Assembly: GCF_002265435.1 (NCBI RefSeq)
Contig: NZ_NOKQ01000116.1
Location: 1-32,705, forward strand
Length of the DNA: 32,705 bases
Source: Tetzosporium hominis
GTDB taxonomy: Bacteria > Bacillota > Bacilli > Bacillales_A > Planococcaceae
Direction: 5' to 3'
In this document: in pieces, positions 16,016 through 25,892 of the stretch
Layout: each line of letters starts with the position of its first letter
How positions within the stretch are numbered: the stretch's first letter is position 1
Program-made: the position numbers and the translations under genes
The notes under the pieces: model-generated
Databases searched by the model: none
What the model was told of the DNA's origin: nothing
The model's input: the letters and a program-made list of their open reading frames with translations, nothing else

Positions 16016-16996
16016 ATGCAACCGACTTTTAAACGCCACCGCCGCCTTCGCACATCTGCTGCAATGCGCGCGTTAGTTAAAGAAACGTATCTTCATAAAG
16101 AAGACTTGATCTACCCGTTATTCGTAGCGGAAGGAGAGAATCGTAAGACAGAAGTCAGCTCGATGCCAGGCGTGTTCCAGTTTTCACTGGACCGTTTAGG
16201 CGAAGAACTGGATGAAATCGTAGAACTTGGGATTCAGTCCATCATTTTATTCGGCTTGCCAGCTGAAAAAGATGAGATGGGTACAGGTGCTTATCACAAC
16301 CACGGCATTATCCAAGAAGCAACTCGCTTTGTAAAAGAGCGCCATCCACAGCTTCTAGTGATTGCTGATACATGTTTGTGTGAATACACAAGTCATGGCC
16401 ATTGTGGTGTTGTCGATGAATCGGAACGAATCGTAAATGACGACTCGCTGAACTTGCTTGCGAAGACAGCTGTCAGCCAAGCAGAAGCTGGAGCGGACAT
16501 CATCGCACCATCAAACATGATGGACGGTTTTGTCGCAGTGATTCGTAAAGCACTTGACGACGCAGGGTACACAGATATTCCAATTATGTCTTACGCTGTG
16601 AAATACGCTTCAGGCTACTATGGCCCGTTCCGTGAAGCAGCAGACGGCGCTCCAAAGTTCGGAGACCGCAAGACGTATCAAATGGATTATTCGAACCGGT
16701 TAGAAGCTCTTCGCGAAGCAAAATCGGACGTTGAAGAAGGCGCAGATTTCTTGATTGTGAAGCCGGCTCTAAGTTATTTAGACATTATCCGCGATGTTCG
16801 CAATGCGCATGACCTTCCAATCGTTGCTTACAACGTAAGTGGGGAATACGCGATGGTCAAAGCGGCAGCGATCAACGGCTGGGTGGATGAGAAATCAGTC
16901 GTCATGGAGACGATGACAAGCATGAAACGTGCGGGTGCTGACTTGATCTTGACGTATCACGCAAAAGACGTAGCAAAATGGCTGGAGGAGAAGTAA
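16016..16996 (+). CDS. hemB: Porphobilinogen synthase (ALA dehydratase)
   Basis: Condenses two 5-aminolevulinate molecules to porphobilinogen. It is 326 aa. The zinc-binding cysteines are Cys120, Cys122 and Cys130 in [11 protein letters not shown], so this is the zinc-type enzyme. The two Schiff-base lysines are Lys196 ([14 protein letters not shown]) and Lys249 ([12 protein letters not shown]). ATG 16016 is 8 nt after AGAGGAG; a GTG at 16007 lies inside that site. The hemD stop overlaps the spacer and hemL begins immediately after the hemB stop. Confidence 0.97.
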   Translation: MQPTFKRHRRLRTSAAMRALVKETYLHKEDLIYPLFVAEGENRKTEVSSMPGVFQFSLDRLGEELDEIVELGIQSIILFGLPAEKDEMGTGAYHNHGIIQEATRFVKERHPQLLVIADTCLCEYTSHGHCGVVDESERIVNDDSLNLLAKTAVSQAEAGADIIAPSNMMDGFVAVIRKALDDAGYTDIPIMSYAVKYASGYYGPFREAADGAPKFGDRKTYQMDYSNRLEALREAKSDVEEGADFLIVKPALSYLDIIRDVRNAHDLPIVAYNVSGEYAMVKAAAINGWVDEKSVVMETMTSMKRAGADLILTYHAKDVAKWLEEK

Positions 16997-18289
16997 ATGG
17001 CAAAAACCTATACAAAATCTCAGCACGCATTTGAAGAAGCTAAAAACTTGATGCCAGGTGGCGTTAACAGTCCTGTCCGTGCTTTTAAATCTGTCAATAT
17101 GGATCCGATTTTCATGGAAAAAGGACACGGCGCGATTGTCACTGACATCGATGGCAATGACTATATCGACTATGTACTTTCTTGGGGACCTTTAATCTTA
17201 GGTCATACAAACGAAAAAGTTGTCTCTGAAATTCAACGCGTGGCAACACTTGGTTCAAGCTTTGGAGCTTCCACACTTGTCGAAAACGAAATGGCGAAGC
17301 TTGTTATCGAGCGCGTTCCATCCATCGAAATGATCCGTATGGTCTCATCAGGAACAGAAGCAACGATGTCTGCACTTCGTCTTGCTCGTGGCTTCACAGG
17401 TCGTAACAAGATCTTGAAATTCGAAGGAAGCTACCACGGGCATGGAGACAGCCTACTTATCAAAGCTGGTTCTGGTGTGGCAACACTCGGTCTTCCGGAT
17501 TCACCAGGAGTTCCAGAATCCGTTGCCAAAAACACACTGACAGTTCCGTTCAATGACTTAGAGGCAGTGAAAGAAGCATTCCACCACTTCGGTGACGATA
17601 TCGCAGCAGTCATCACAGAGCCAGTCGCAGGGAACATGGGCGTCGTCCCACCACAGCCTGGTTTCTTAGAAGGACTCCGTGAAATCACAGAACAACACGG
17701 TGCGCTCCTGATCTTTGATGAAGTCATGACTGGATTCCGTGTCGATTATGGCTGTGCACAAGGTTATTACAACGTGAAACCAGATTTGACGTGTCTCGGT
17801 AAAGTGATCGGAGGCGGCCTACCAGTAGGTGCGTTTGGTGGACGCCGTGACATCATGGAGCAGATTGCTCCTGCAGGTTCTGTTTACCAAGCTGGTACAC
17901 TTTCAGGGAACCCACTTGCGATGGCAGCAGGGTATGCGACGCTATCTCAACTGACTGAAGACAGCTACAAGTACTTCCAAAAACTTGGTGACCGTCTAGA
18001 AGAAGGGTTCCGCAAAGTTGCAACTGAATTCGATATTCCGCATACAGTGAACCGTGCCGGTTCGATGATTGGATTCTTCTTCACGAATGAAGAAGTCACA
18101 AACTATGACAAAGCAAAAACTTCAGATCTTCAACTGTTTGCAGACGTCTACCGTCTGATGGCCGAGCAAGGCGTCTACTTGCCACCATCCCAGTTTGAGG
18201 GACTGTTCCTATCAACAGCTCACACTGAAGAGCACATTGATCAAACGATTGCAGCCTTCCGTGAAGCATTCCGCCAATTGCGCGGATAA
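16997..18289 (+). CDS. hemL: Glutamate-1-semialdehyde 2,1-aminomutase
   Basis: PLP-dependent enzyme that converts glutamate-1-semialdehyde, made by HemA, into 5-aminolevulinate. It is 430 aa, class III aminotransferase fold. The PLP lysine is Lys269 in [17 protein letters not shown], and [12 protein letters not shown] holds the cofactor-binding Asp. The [16 protein letters not shown] and [10 protein letters not shown] segments are typical. The ATG directly follows the hemB stop, with GGAGGAG in the end of hemB. It is the last gene of the operon; a terminator follows and the B. subtilis ysxE/spoVID genes are absent. Confidence 0.97.
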   Translation: MAKTYTKSQHAFEEAKNLMPGGVNSPVRAFKSVNMDPIFMEKGHGAIVTDIDGNDYIDYVLSWGPLILGHTNEKVVSEIQRVATLGSSFGASTLVENEMAKLVIERVPSIEMIRMVSSGTEATMSALRLARGFTGRNKILKFEGSYHGHGDSLLIKAGSGVATLGLPDSPGVPESVAKNTLTVPFNDLEAVKEAFHHFGDDIAAVITEPVAGNMGVVPPQPGFLEGLREITEQHGALLIFDEVMTGFRVDYGCAQGYYNVKPDLTCLGKVIGGGLPVGAFGGRRDIMEQIAPAGSVYQAGTLSGNPLAMAAGYATLSQLTEDSYKYFQKLGDRLEEGFRKVATEFDIPHTVNRAGSMIGFFFTNEEVTNYDKAKTSDLQLFADVYRLMAEQGVYLPPSQFEGLFLSTAHTEEHIDQTIAAFREAFRQLRG

Positions 18290-18294
18290 ACACC

Positions 18295-18328
18295 AAAGCC
18301 TGTTTCCTTTCGAGGAGATAGGCTTTTT
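18295..18328 (+). terminator. Terminator of the hem operon
   Basis: AAAGCCTGTTTCC (18295-18307) pairs with GGAGATAGGCTTT (18314-18326) over 13 bp with two G.U pairs, ending in TTTTT. Confidence 0.85.
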
Positions 18329-18331
18329 CTA

Positions 18332-18421
18332 TAGTTCCCTTTACAAGGACTTCGTTTGGAGTTCCCCGGACTTTAGTGAGCTCTCCTCGGACCACAGCAA
18401 GATCTCCGCTGAAAGCACGTG
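18332..18421. repeat. Second degenerate 21-bp-period array (hemL-valS gap)
   Basis: Four diverged units: GGAC-type anchors at 18347, 18368 and 18389 are exactly 21 bp apart, and TCTCC recurs at 18382 and 18403, again 21 bp. Units read like GAGTTCCCCGGACTTTAGTGA and GCTCTCCTCGGACCACAGCAA. The sequence differs from the clpX-lonA array but the period is the same. A perfect AGAACC-TT-GGTTCT palindrome lies further on at 18447-18460. No gene is supported between hemL and the valS leader. Confidence 0.6.
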
Positions 18422-18529
18422 ATAGGAATACAGATGGCTTTGCAGTAGAACCTTGGTTCTCTTAACCATTCAGGCAAAAAATAAGGGTAGTAGCGTTTCT
18501 TCATAGAAATCATCTCCTCTCATAGCGGC

Positions 18530-18558
18530 TTGACGACAGGAGAACGATTGCTTACAAT
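18530..18558 (+). promoter_or_regulatory. Sigma-A promoter of the valS T-box leader
   Basis: TTGACG (18530-18535), a 17-bp spacer and TACAAT (18553-18558). Confidence 0.8.
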
Positions 18559-18585
18559 AAGAACACATACAAGAAATGCAAAGAA

Positions 18586-18808
18586 CGGGAAGAGTAGACA
18601 CTCCTCTGATCTGTAGAGAGAAGGCCATCTGGTGAAAGGTCTTCGGTCAAGAGAGTTGAAGGTAGCCCGGGAGCAGCTGTTATGAAGGAAGAGTAGTAGC
18701 AGCCGGTGAAGAACCGTTAGTGAATGAAGTGCATGCTTATTTTGGCATGAATTAAAGGTGGTACCGCGATCATACCCTCGTCCTTTTTTCTAAGGACGGG
18801 GGTTTTTT
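18586..18808 (+). ncRNA. T-box leader controlling valS
   Basis: The leader senses uncharged tRNA-Val and permits transcription of valS. The universal T-box AAAGGTGGTACCGCG is at 18754-18768. The basal stem I arms CGGG/CCCG enclose AGAGTAGA on the 5' side (the AGTA specifier-loop motif) and GAAGGTAG on the 3' side. This makes GTA (18662-18664), a valine codon, the likely specifier; GTC elsewhere in stem I is a less well placed alternative. The terminator is ACCCTCGTCCTT (18774-18785) with AAGGACGGGGGT (18792-18803) and a T-run. The ends of the leader are approximate. Confidence 0.92.
18774..18808 (+). terminator. Regulated terminator of the valS T-box
   Basis: A 12-bp stem with one G.U pair and a TTTTTT tail at 18803-18808. 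The antiterminator uses the T-box just upstream. Confidence 0.92.
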
Positions 18809-18854
18809 GTATGTACCGCCGCTTCCATTCACAAAAACAAAAGGAGTGACGACC

Positions 18855-21497
18855 ATGACAAAAGAAATCGAAATGCCAACGAAGTATGATCCGCAAGCAA
18901 TCGAAAAAGGCCGCTACGAGTGGTGGTTAGAAGGAAAGTATTTTGAAGCGCATCCAGAAAGTGATAAAGAACCGTATACGATCGTTATCCCTCCACCGAA
19001 CGTAACAGGGAAACTACACCTGGGGCACGCTTGGGACACAACGTTACAAGACATCATTATTCGCATGAAGCGTATGCAAGGTTATGATGCGCTATGGTTA
19101 CCAGGAATGGACCATGCAGGGATTGCAACACAAGCAAAAGTTGAAGAAAAGCTTCGTTCTGAAGGGAAGACGCGTTATGACTTAGGCCGTGAAGCATTCC
19201 TTGAAGAAACTTGGAAATGGAAAGACGAGTATGCAGGGCATATCCGTTCGCAGTGGGCAAAGCTTGGATTAGGTCTAGACTACTCACGTGAACGTTTCAC
19301 ACTAGATGAAGGTCTTTCTCAAGCAGTACGCGAAGTGTTCGTGAAGCTTTATGAGAAAGACCTCATTTACCGCGGTGAATACATCATCAACTGGGATCCG
19401 GCTACGAAAACAGCTTTATCGGATATCGAAGTCATCCATAAAGAAATCGAAGGCGGTTTCTACCACATGCATTACCCACTTACAGACGGCACTGGGTTTA
19501 TCGACGTAGCAACAACTCGTCCTGAAACAATGCTTGGAGATACGGCTGTAGCGGTTCACCCAGAAGACGAGCGCTACAAGCACTTGATCGGCAAGACGGT
19601 AACTCTTCCTATCGTAGGTCGCGAGATTCCAATCGTTGCAGACGATTACGTAGATATGGAGTTTGGTAGTGGTGCCGTGAAGATCACACCAGCACACGAT
19701 CCGAACGACTTCGAAATCGGCAATCGCCACAACTTGGAGCGCGTTTTAGTTATGAACGAAGACGGTTCGATGAATGGCAATGCTGGCAAGTACGAAGGTA
19801 TGGACCGTTTCGAGTGCCGCAAGCAAATTGTGAAAGACTTGCAAGAGATGGACGTTCTTTTCAACATCGAGACGCATGTTCACTCCGTAGGTCACTCAGA
19901 GCGAAGCGGTGCTGTTGTAGAACCGTACCTATCTACACAATGGTTCGTTCGCATGAAGCCACTTGCTGAACAAGCAATGGCGATTCAAGACACGGACAAC
20001 AAAGTAAACTTCGTTCCAGACCGTTTTGAAAACACGTATATGCGCTGGATGGAAAACTTGCATGACTGGTGTATTTCGCGTCAGTTATGGTGGGGACACC
20101 GTATTCCGGCTTGGTACCATAAAGAGACAGGCGAAGTGTTAGTAGGACACGACGCACCAGAGGATATCGACAACTGGCGTCAAGAAGAAGACGTGCTCGA
20201 TACTTGGTTCTCGTCAGCTCTATGGCCGTTCTCAACAATGGGTTGGCCAGATGCTGAAAACGAAGAGTTCAAAAAATACTACCCGACGAACACGCTTGTT
20301 ACAGGGTATGACATCATCGCGTTCTGGGTGTCTCGCATGATCTTCCAAGGTGTCGAGTTCACAGGACAGCGTCCATTTGCAGACGTTCTAATTCATGGTC
20401 TTGTTCGCGATGCAGAAGGCCGCAAGATGTCGAAGTCGCTCGGAAATGGAGTTGATCCGATGGATGTCATCTCTGAGTACGGAGCCGACTCGTTGCGTTA
20501 CTTCCTATCGACTGGTTCTTCACCAGGGCAAGACCTTCGCTACTCGACTGAAAAAGTAGAAGCGGTTTGGAACTTTGCCAATAAGATCTGGAACGCATCT
20601 CGCTTTGCGCTGATGAACATGGACGGAATGAAGTACGAAGAAATTGATTTGTCTGGTCAGAAATCTGTTGCCGACGCTTGGATCCTGACGCGTCTGAACG
20701 AAACGATTGAAACAGTGACGCGACTATCTGACCGTTACGAGTTCGGCGAAGTGGGCCGTGCCCTATACAATTTCATCTGGGATGACTTGTGTGACTGGTA
20801 CATCGAGATGGCGAAGCTTCCATTGTACGGGGAAGACGAAGCAGCGAAGCACATGACGCGTTCGGTTCTTGCGTATGTTCTTGATAACACGATGCGCTTG
20901 TTGCATCCGTTCATGCCGTTCATCACAGAAGAGATCTGGCAGAACTTGCCGCACCAAGGCGAGTCCATCGTGACAGCAGCTTGGCCGACAGTTCGTGATG
21001 ACTTGCACTTCCCAGAGCAAGCAGACGAGATGAAACTATTGTCTGAAATCATTCGTTCTGTTCGTACGATTCGTGCAGAAGTTCAAACACCGATGAGCAA
21101 GAAAGTGCCGTTGATCTTGTCTGCTAAAGACGACAAAGCACTGAAGACATTAGAATCGAACGCCGCTTACATCGAGAAGTTCTGTAATCCAGAAACTCTA
21201 GAAATCGGTCTTCGCATCGACGCTCCTGAAAAAGCGATGTCTGCAGTAGTAACTGGAGCTGAATTGTTCTTGCCACTCCAAGGCTTGATCGACATCGACG
21301 CAGAGCTTGCGCGACTAGAGAAAGAGCTTGCGAAATGGGAGAAAGAAGTGAAGCTCGTTCAAGGCAAACTGTCTAATGAGCGCTTCGTTTCGAAGGCTCC
21401 AGAAGCAGTCGTTGCGGAAGAACGAGCGAAAGAAGCTGACTACCTTGAAAAACGCGATACAGTCATCAAACGCTTAGATGAATTAAAGAATTTGTAA
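18855..21497 (+). CDS. valS: Valyl-tRNA synthetase
   Basis: Class I synthetase that charges tRNA-Val. It is 880 aa. The HIGH motif is HLGH in [15 protein letters not shown] near residue 50, the editing (CP1) domain has the [17 protein letters not shown] signature, and the KMSKS motif is [13 protein letters not shown]-terminal coiled coil (~815-880; [20 protein letters not shown]) contacts the tRNA. ATG 18855 follows AAAGGAGTGA; upstream in-frame sequence from 18807 lies in the T-box terminator. Expression is controlled by the leader. Confidence 0.98.
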   Translation: MTKEIEMPTKYDPQAIEKGRYEWWLEGKYFEAHPESDKEPYTIVIPPPNVTGKLHLGHAWDTTLQDIIIRMKRMQGYDALWLPGMDHAGIATQAKVEEKLRSEGKTRYDLGREAFLEETWKWKDEYAGHIRSQWAKLGLGLDYSRERFTLDEGLSQAVREVFVKLYEKDLIYRGEYIINWDPATKTALSDIEVIHKEIEGGFYHMHYPLTDGTGFIDVATTRPETMLGDTAVAVHPEDERYKHLIGKTVTLPIVGREIPIVADDYVDMEFGSGAVKITPAHDPNDFEIGNRHNLERVLVMNEDGSMNGNAGKYEGMDRFECRKQIVKDLQEMDVLFNIETHVHSVGHSERSGAVVEPYLSTQWFVRMKPLAEQAMAIQDTDNKVNFVPDRFENTYMRWMENLHDWCISRQLWWGHRIPAWYHKETGEVLVGHDAPEDIDNWRQEEDVLDTWFSSALWPFSTMGWPDAENEEFKKYYPTNTLVTGYDIIAFWVSRMIFQGVEFTGQRPFADVLIHGLVRDAEGRKMSKSLGNGVDPMDVISEYGADSLRYFLSTGSSPGQDLRYSTEKVEAVWNFANKIWNASRFALMNMDGMKYEEIDLSGQKSVADAWILTRLNETIETVTRLSDRYEFGEVGRALYNFIWDDLCDWYIEMAKLPLYGEDEAAKHMTRSVLAYVLDNTMRLLHPFMPFITEEIWQNLPHQGESIVTAAWPTVRDDLHFPEQADEMKLLSEIIRSVRTIRAEVQTPMSKKVPLILSAKDDKALKTLESNAAYIEKFCNPETLEIGLRIDAPEKAMSAVVTGAELFLPLQGLIDIDAELARLEKELAKWEKEVKLVQGKLSNERFVSKAPEAVVAEERAKEADYLEKRDTVIKRLDELKNL

Positions 21498-21502
21498 CAT
21501 TC

Positions 21503-21531
21503 AAAAGAGAGGGCATTTGCCTTCTCTTTTT
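21503..21531 (+). terminator. Terminator after valS
   Basis: AAAAGAGAGGGC (from 21503) pairs with GCCTTCTCTTTT (to 21530), loop ATTT, then T. Confidence 0.85.
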
Positions 21532-21539
21532 GATATACT
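21531..21539 (+). promoter_or_regulatory. Possible extended -10 promoter for folC
   Basis: TGATATACT is an extended -10 (TGN plus TATACT) directly after the valS terminator and 54 bp before folC. No -35 is apparent. Confidence 0.45.
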
Positions 21540-21592
21540 GAATCTGTAGTTTCGCAAGTCGAAGAATTCATTCCACTAAGAGGAGAATACCC

Positions 21593-22879
21593 ATGTACAC
21601 TAACCTACAAGAATGCTTAGATTTCGTATTTTCAATACGTACAAGTGTTTACAAACGCACACCGCTAGAAATGATTGAAGACATTTTAGCAGATCTAGGC
21701 AATCCTCATCATAACTTTAAATCCATTCACTTTGCTGGTTCGAACGGCAAAGGTTCTACATTAAATGCAGTCGATTCGATTTTGAAAGATGCGAATCTTT
21801 CAGTCGGCGTGTTCACATCACCTCATATACACCGCGTCAATGAGCGTATTCGTATTAACGATGTCCAAATCCCTGATGGCGAGCTTCTGGAGTACTTGAA
21901 CCAAGTGCTTGAAATCGTGGAGACGAAATACGACGGTAAGTATCCGACATTTTTCGGCATCATCACTATCGTGGCTTACATATACTTCGCGAAACAACAA
22001 GTGGATGTCGCTTTGATAGAGACAGGAATCGGCGGACTCCGTGATTCGACGAATGTCATCACGCCACTTGTTTCTGTGATCACGACCGTATCGTATGATC
22101 ATATGGACGTTTTAGGCAAGACGATTCAAGAAATCGCTTCTGAAAAAGCAGGCATCATCAAGCCGGGTGTTCCGGTTGTTTCTAGTGTCAAAAATCCAGA
22201 AGCACAGCAAGTCATCCGAGACACAGCTGCTGAAAAGAACGCACCACTTCAACAACTCGAAGACGACATGAAAGTATCGAATGTCCGTCTAGAGAACGGC
22301 TACCAAGTATTTGATTTAGAAATCGGAGAAGAACGCTTAGAAGGAATCGAACTTTCGATGTTCGGGACTCACCAAGCGGAGAACGCAGGTCTTGCAGTCA
22401 CAGCAGTTCGTGCCTTGAAACCAACATTTGAAATTTCAGACGAGGCTATCTACTCAGGCCTGAAGAAAGCGAAATGGGCTGGGCGATTCGAGAAGTTCGG
22501 TGAACACATCGTGATCGACGGCGCACACAATCCGGAAGGCATGACCATGCTCCTTCAGACGTTGACCGCCGTCTACCCTGAATATAATTATCATTTCTTA
22601 TACGCAGCACTTGAAGAGAAAGACAACGCATCAAGCGTTTCGATGGTGGATCAAGTAGCGTCGACTATCACGTTCACGAGCTTCCATCATGCAGGAGCGA
22701 CACCAAAAGACAAGCTGCTCGACTATTCGTCACATATTGAGAAATCAGCAGCTGATGACTGGAAAGCAGTTATCGACACATTCAAAACGACGCATCAAGC
22801 TAATGATGTCCTCGTCATCACGGGTTCTCTCTACTTTATGAGTGAAGTCCGCGAATTTTTACTACAGACTACAAAGTAA
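21593..22879 (+). CDS. folC: FolC-like folylpolyglutamate/dihydrofolate synthase, copy 1
   Basis: Mur-ligase-family ATP-dependent enzyme adding glutamate to (dihydro)folate or dihydropteroate. It is 428 aa. The P-loop is GSNGKGS (usually GTNGKGS), then SPHIHRVNERIRI (folate-binding loop), ETGIGGLRDSTN, SYDHMDVLGKTIQEIASEKAGIIKPG with the conserved Lys, the AGRFE segment, VIDGAHN and ITGSLY near the end. The Arg of the usual GGRLD is replaced (GGLRD). The ATG follows AGAGGAGA. A second, diverged folC begins 12 nt after its stop. It keeps the pterin-side ERI motif better than copy 2. Confidence 0.92.
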   Translation: MYTNLQECLDFVFSIRTSVYKRTPLEMIEDILADLGNPHHNFKSIHFAGSNGKGSTLNAVDSILKDANLSVGVFTSPHIHRVNERIRINDVQIPDGELLEYLNQVLEIVETKYDGKYPTFFGIITIVAYIYFAKQQVDVALIETGIGGLRDSTNVITPLVSVITTVSYDHMDVLGKTIQEIASEKAGIIKPGVPVVSSVKNPEAQQVIRDTAAEKNAPLQQLEDDMKVSNVRLENGYQVFDLEIGEERLEGIELSMFGTHQAENAGLAVTAVRALKPTFEISDEAIYSGLKKAKWAGRFEKFGEHIVIDGAHNPEGMTMLLQTLTAVYPEYNYHFLYAALEEKDNASSVSMVDQVASTITFTSFHHAGATPKDKLLDYSSHIEKSAADDWKAVIDTFKTTHQANDVLVITGSLYFMSEVREFLLQTTK

Positions 22880-22891
22880 GGAGACTTGGCT

Positions 22892-24064
22892 ATGCAGATT
22901 CCAGGTTTTGCTTCTTATAAAGAGCGTCACGGAATCACCAGCCGCTCGGTCATTGAACTGGGTCTCGAACGTATGGAAAGGGTGCTCGATAAACTCGGGC
23001 ACCCTGAGCGTTTTTCTAAGGTGATTCACGTGGCAGGAACGAACGGCAAAGGCTCAACAATTGCTTTTATCAAAGCACTGTGCGAATCCCATTCGATTTC
23101 ATACGGAGCGTTTCAATCGCCTGCGATAGTTGATGTCCATGACCAGATTGTCGTTGCCGGACAAGCCATCACTTCTGAAGAATTAGATGCGGTCATGATG
23201 AAAATTGCACAGGTGCCAGAAGCGACAGAACTCACAGATTTTGAACTGTTGACCATCTGTGCTTTTGTACATTTTCAGCATAAAGCTCCGGAAGTGTGGA
23301 TCATTGAGACGGGGATGGGGGGACGGTTCGATAGCACGAACGTCATTCCGAAAAGTGTTGCGGTCATCACCAGTCTGTCACTGGATCACACGAACTTCTT
23401 AGGGACGACTCTCGATTCAATTGGCTATCACAAAGCAGGTATCATTAAATCTCATTCTAATGTATTCGTTCCAAGTACCACTTATTTGCCTCCTATTGAG
23501 CAGCAAGTAAACGAAGTCCAGGCAACGCTGCATAGTTTAGAACCATTTGGTCCACAGGTGGAGTTGTCCTTGCTAGGTGAGCATCAACGAATGAACGCAA
23601 CCTTAGCAGTGCACGCTCTTGAATCTCTGTTCGATTTGGATCCAAAGAAAGTAGAGCTTGGACTAAAACAAGCCTATATTCCGTTTCGAATGGAGAAGAT
23701 TGCAGACAATGTCTATATGGACGGAGCTCATAATGAAGCGAGTGCAAGAAGTCTTGTTGAAACGATTCGAACAGAATTCCCTGGACAACCAATTCATATC
23801 GTACTCGGGATTTTAAAAGATAAAGATTTTGAGGGTGTATTGCGGCTATTTGAAGAGATTGCTGACCGCATGACATTTGTCGAATTTTCACACGTACGTG
23901 CTCTTGAGCCGAATAGACTAGTCGAACTTTGTCAAATAAATGAGTTTTCTGTCACTGATGTTCAGAATCTAGATATAAATACACTGAAAAATGAAAAATT
24001 CAAGACTTTTGTAACGGGTTCTCTTTATTTCTTAAGTGAATGGAGATTCAAAAACAGGATTTAA
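22892..24064 (+). CDS. folC: FolC-like folylpolyglutamate/dihydrofolate synthase, copy 2
   Basis: Second FolC-family protein, 390 aa, tandem with copy 1 and cotranscribed. It has a canonical GTNGKGS P-loop and ETGMGGRFDSTN, both closer to consensus than copy 1. However, the folate loop reads SPAIVDVHDQIVV where SPHxxxxxERI is expected, the Lys motif is HKAGIIKS rather than EKAGI, and the region near AGRFE is PFRMEKI. YMDGAHN and VTGSLYFLSEW are present. ATG 22892 is 8 nt after AAGGAG; a TTG at 22886 is only 2 nt away. The altered pterin-side motif suggests a changed role (for example only glutamate chain extension), which is inference. Confidence 0.88.
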   Translation: MQIPGFASYKERHGITSRSVIELGLERMERVLDKLGHPERFSKVIHVAGTNGKGSTIAFIKALCESHSISYGAFQSPAIVDVHDQIVVAGQAITSEELDAVMMKIAQVPEATELTDFELLTICAFVHFQHKAPEVWIIETGMGGRFDSTNVIPKSVAVITSLSLDHTNFLGTTLDSIGYHKAGIIKSHSNVFVPSTTYLPPIEQQVNEVQATLHSLEPFGPQVELSLLGEHQRMNATLAVHALESLFDLDPKKVELGLKQAYIPFRMEKIADNVYMDGAHNEASARSLVETIRTEFPGQPIHIVLGILKDKDFEGVLRLFEEIADRMTFVEFSHVRALEPNRLVELCQINEFSVTDVQNLDINTLKNEKFKTFVTGSLYFLSEWRFKNRI

Positions 24065-24090
24065 TACCTTATCGTTTTTGCTTTAAGGAG

Positions 24091-24099
24091 TGCTATAAT
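24091..24099 (+). promoter_or_regulatory. Extended -10 promoter of the GGDEF gene
   Basis: TGCTATAAT is a perfect extended -10 (TATAAT at 24094-24099), 44 bp before the start codon; the -35 is not clear. Confidence 0.65.
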
Positions 24100-24142
24100 T
24101 TGATTTGTCAGACAACTGTAAATTCAAGACGGGAGGGCCAAA

Positions 24143-25846
24143 GTGGATTTCAGCAAGCGTACCAAACAAACTATTGTACTGCTTTATATCTTTACCGGAC
24201 TTCCACTGATGGCAGTCCTGTTCTTTTTGTTTCCAAGTCAACCAATTGATCTTAGCATTGTCGCCTTGATGCTGATTTTGGCCGTAGCTACCACAGCCAT
24301 CCCATTCCACATTGGGAACACAACGATTTTCCTCTCGCAATGGGTGACAGTTGCAGCCTTTTTAGAATACGGAGCCGGTATTGAGATGCTACTCGTTCAA
24401 ATCTCTATCTTGCCGATGGTTTTCCGTGTTCGTTTCTTATCGGATTTAAAGTACCGTATCCTATACAGCTCTTGGATGTTTGTACTCGTCTCGCTACTAT
24501 CCGCCGCAGCGGCTCACGGTGTAGGATACACACTTGGCAGCGAAGATATTAAGATGATCATATTAGGCGCTAGTGTATTTTTAGTTGTTAGTTTAGTCTC
24601 CAACCATATTATTCTGTATGCTCGTGACGCCATCTTAGGCACAAAAGAACGCTTCTTCTCTCGAGATGCTGCATGGGATTATACAGGCGGACTTATAACA
24701 TTACCTTTTGCAATCTCACTTTATATTCTTCAAAATGAAATTGGGTGGATCGCTTTTTGTCTACTGGGTATCCCGTTTTTACTGATCACGTATGTGATGC
24801 GTATGTACAATACGGCTGAACGAGCGAACATCGCACTCGCGAAAGCCAGCGCATTTGGTCACGAGATGGCGGACCGTCTAAGCTCAAATCAAATTATCAA
24901 TATGTTCATGCGACGCGTATCCGAACTGTTTCCGTTAGATGCCATTTATATTGTCGATAATATTAAAGGCAAGTACGTCGTCCTTCGAGCCATTGAAGAC
25001 AAAGAGGAAGTGACGATCAAAGTGGATTCTGATTCCATACTGGAGTCCTTCATTCATAGTTACTTCGTCCGATCAGAAAAGCAGTGCTTCGGTAAAGCAT
25101 CCGAATGGATGAATGAAGCGCCAGACTTCTTAGGGAAAGATATGAACAGTCTCTTGATTGTCCCCATCTCTCGAAACAAAAAGACAGAAGGAATGGTCGT
25201 CCTTTCTGCCCGAAAAAAATATGCGTTTGAAAAATTCCAGATGGATATCGTACACTTGCTTTCTACATATTTTGCTGTGTCACTAGAAAAAGCACGATAC
25301 GTACATGCAGCAGTAGAAAAGAGTGAAACTTGTGCATTGACTGGACTCTACAATTATCGATACTTGGATAAGAAATTGGAGATGGAACAGCAGCGACTGG
25401 ATTCTAATCCACATTTGATGCTTTCACTCTTGATGCTAGACATTGACCATTTTAAACAAATAAATGATCGCTATGGTCACCATGCAGGAAATATAGTCTT
25501 AAAAGATTTCGCAACACTAGTGAAGAAACATGTTCCTGAGGACGGTACGCTCGCACGGTACGGGGGAGAAGAGTTTGTGATGTTACTGCCCCAGCTCTCA
25601 AAACAAGAAGCAGCAGACCTTGGAGAAAAGATTCGCATCGAAGTCCAGTTAACGCCATTCTTGATTGATTCCGATCTTACTAGCAATCGTCATGATGAAA
25701 TCATCTACATCACTGTTTCTATAGGGGTCTCTACGGCTCCAGAAGATACAGACGAAACCATCACGATGTTACGTAACGCGGACCGAGCTCTTTATATCGG
25801 AGCGAAGCAGGCGGGACGTAACAAAGTGGCGGAATATATGAAATAA
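24143..25846 (+). CDS. Membrane GAF-GGDEF protein, probable diguanylate cyclase
   Basis: 567-aa protein predicted to make cyclic di-GMP from two GTP at the inner face of the membrane. Residues ~10-212 hold about seven or eight hydrophobic segments (a MASE-like sensor), for example TIVLLYIFTGLPLMAVLFFLF and IAFCLLGIPFLLITYVM. A GAF-like domain spans ~235-385. The GGDEF domain (~395-560) has an intact active site, GGEEF at 474-478, preceded by ALTGLYNYRYLD and DIDHFKQINDRYGHHAGN. The inhibitory RxxD site is absent (PEDG at that place), so product inhibition through it is not expected. Start is GTG 24143 after GGGAGG. It lies beside pilus genes, which c-di-GMP commonly controls; the link is inferred. 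Confidence 0.9.
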   Translation: MDFSKRTKQTIVLLYIFTGLPLMAVLFFLFPSQPIDLSIVALMLILAVATTAIPFHIGNTTIFLSQWVTVAAFLEYGAGIEMLLVQISILPMVFRVRFLSDLKYRILYSSWMFVLVSLLSAAAAHGVGYTLGSEDIKMIILGASVFLVVSLVSNHIILYARDAILGTKERFFSRDAAWDYTGGLITLPFAISLYILQNEIGWIAFCLLGIPFLLITYVMRMYNTAERANIALAKASAFGHEMADRLSSNQIINMFMRRVSELFPLDAIYIVDNIKGKYVVLRAIEDKEEVTIKVDSDSILESFIHSYFVRSEKQCFGKASEWMNEAPDFLGKDMNSLLIVPISRNKKTEGMVVLSARKKYAFEKFQMDIVHLLSTYFAVSLEKARYVHAAVEKSETCALTGLYNYRYLDKKLEMEQQRLDSNPHLMLSLLMLDIDHFKQINDRYGHHAGNIVLKDFATLVKKHVPEDGTLARYGGEEFVMLLPQLSKQEAADLGEKIRIEVQLTPFLIDSDLTSNRHDEIIYITVSIGVSTAPEDTDETITMLRNADRALYIGAKQAGRNKVAEYMK

Positions 25847-25847
25847 A

Positions 25848-25887
25848 ACACCTCGTCAAAGCTTATATATAAGCATTGACGAGGTGT
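25848..25887. terminator. Bidirectional terminator between convergent genes
   Basis: ACACCTCGTCAA (25848-25859) and TTGACGAGGTGT (25876-25887) form a perfect 12-bp stem around GCTTATATATAAGC, with A-rich and T-rich flanks. It serves the GGDEF gene (+) and the pilin-like operon (-). Confidence 0.9.
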
Positions 25888-25892
25888 ATTTA

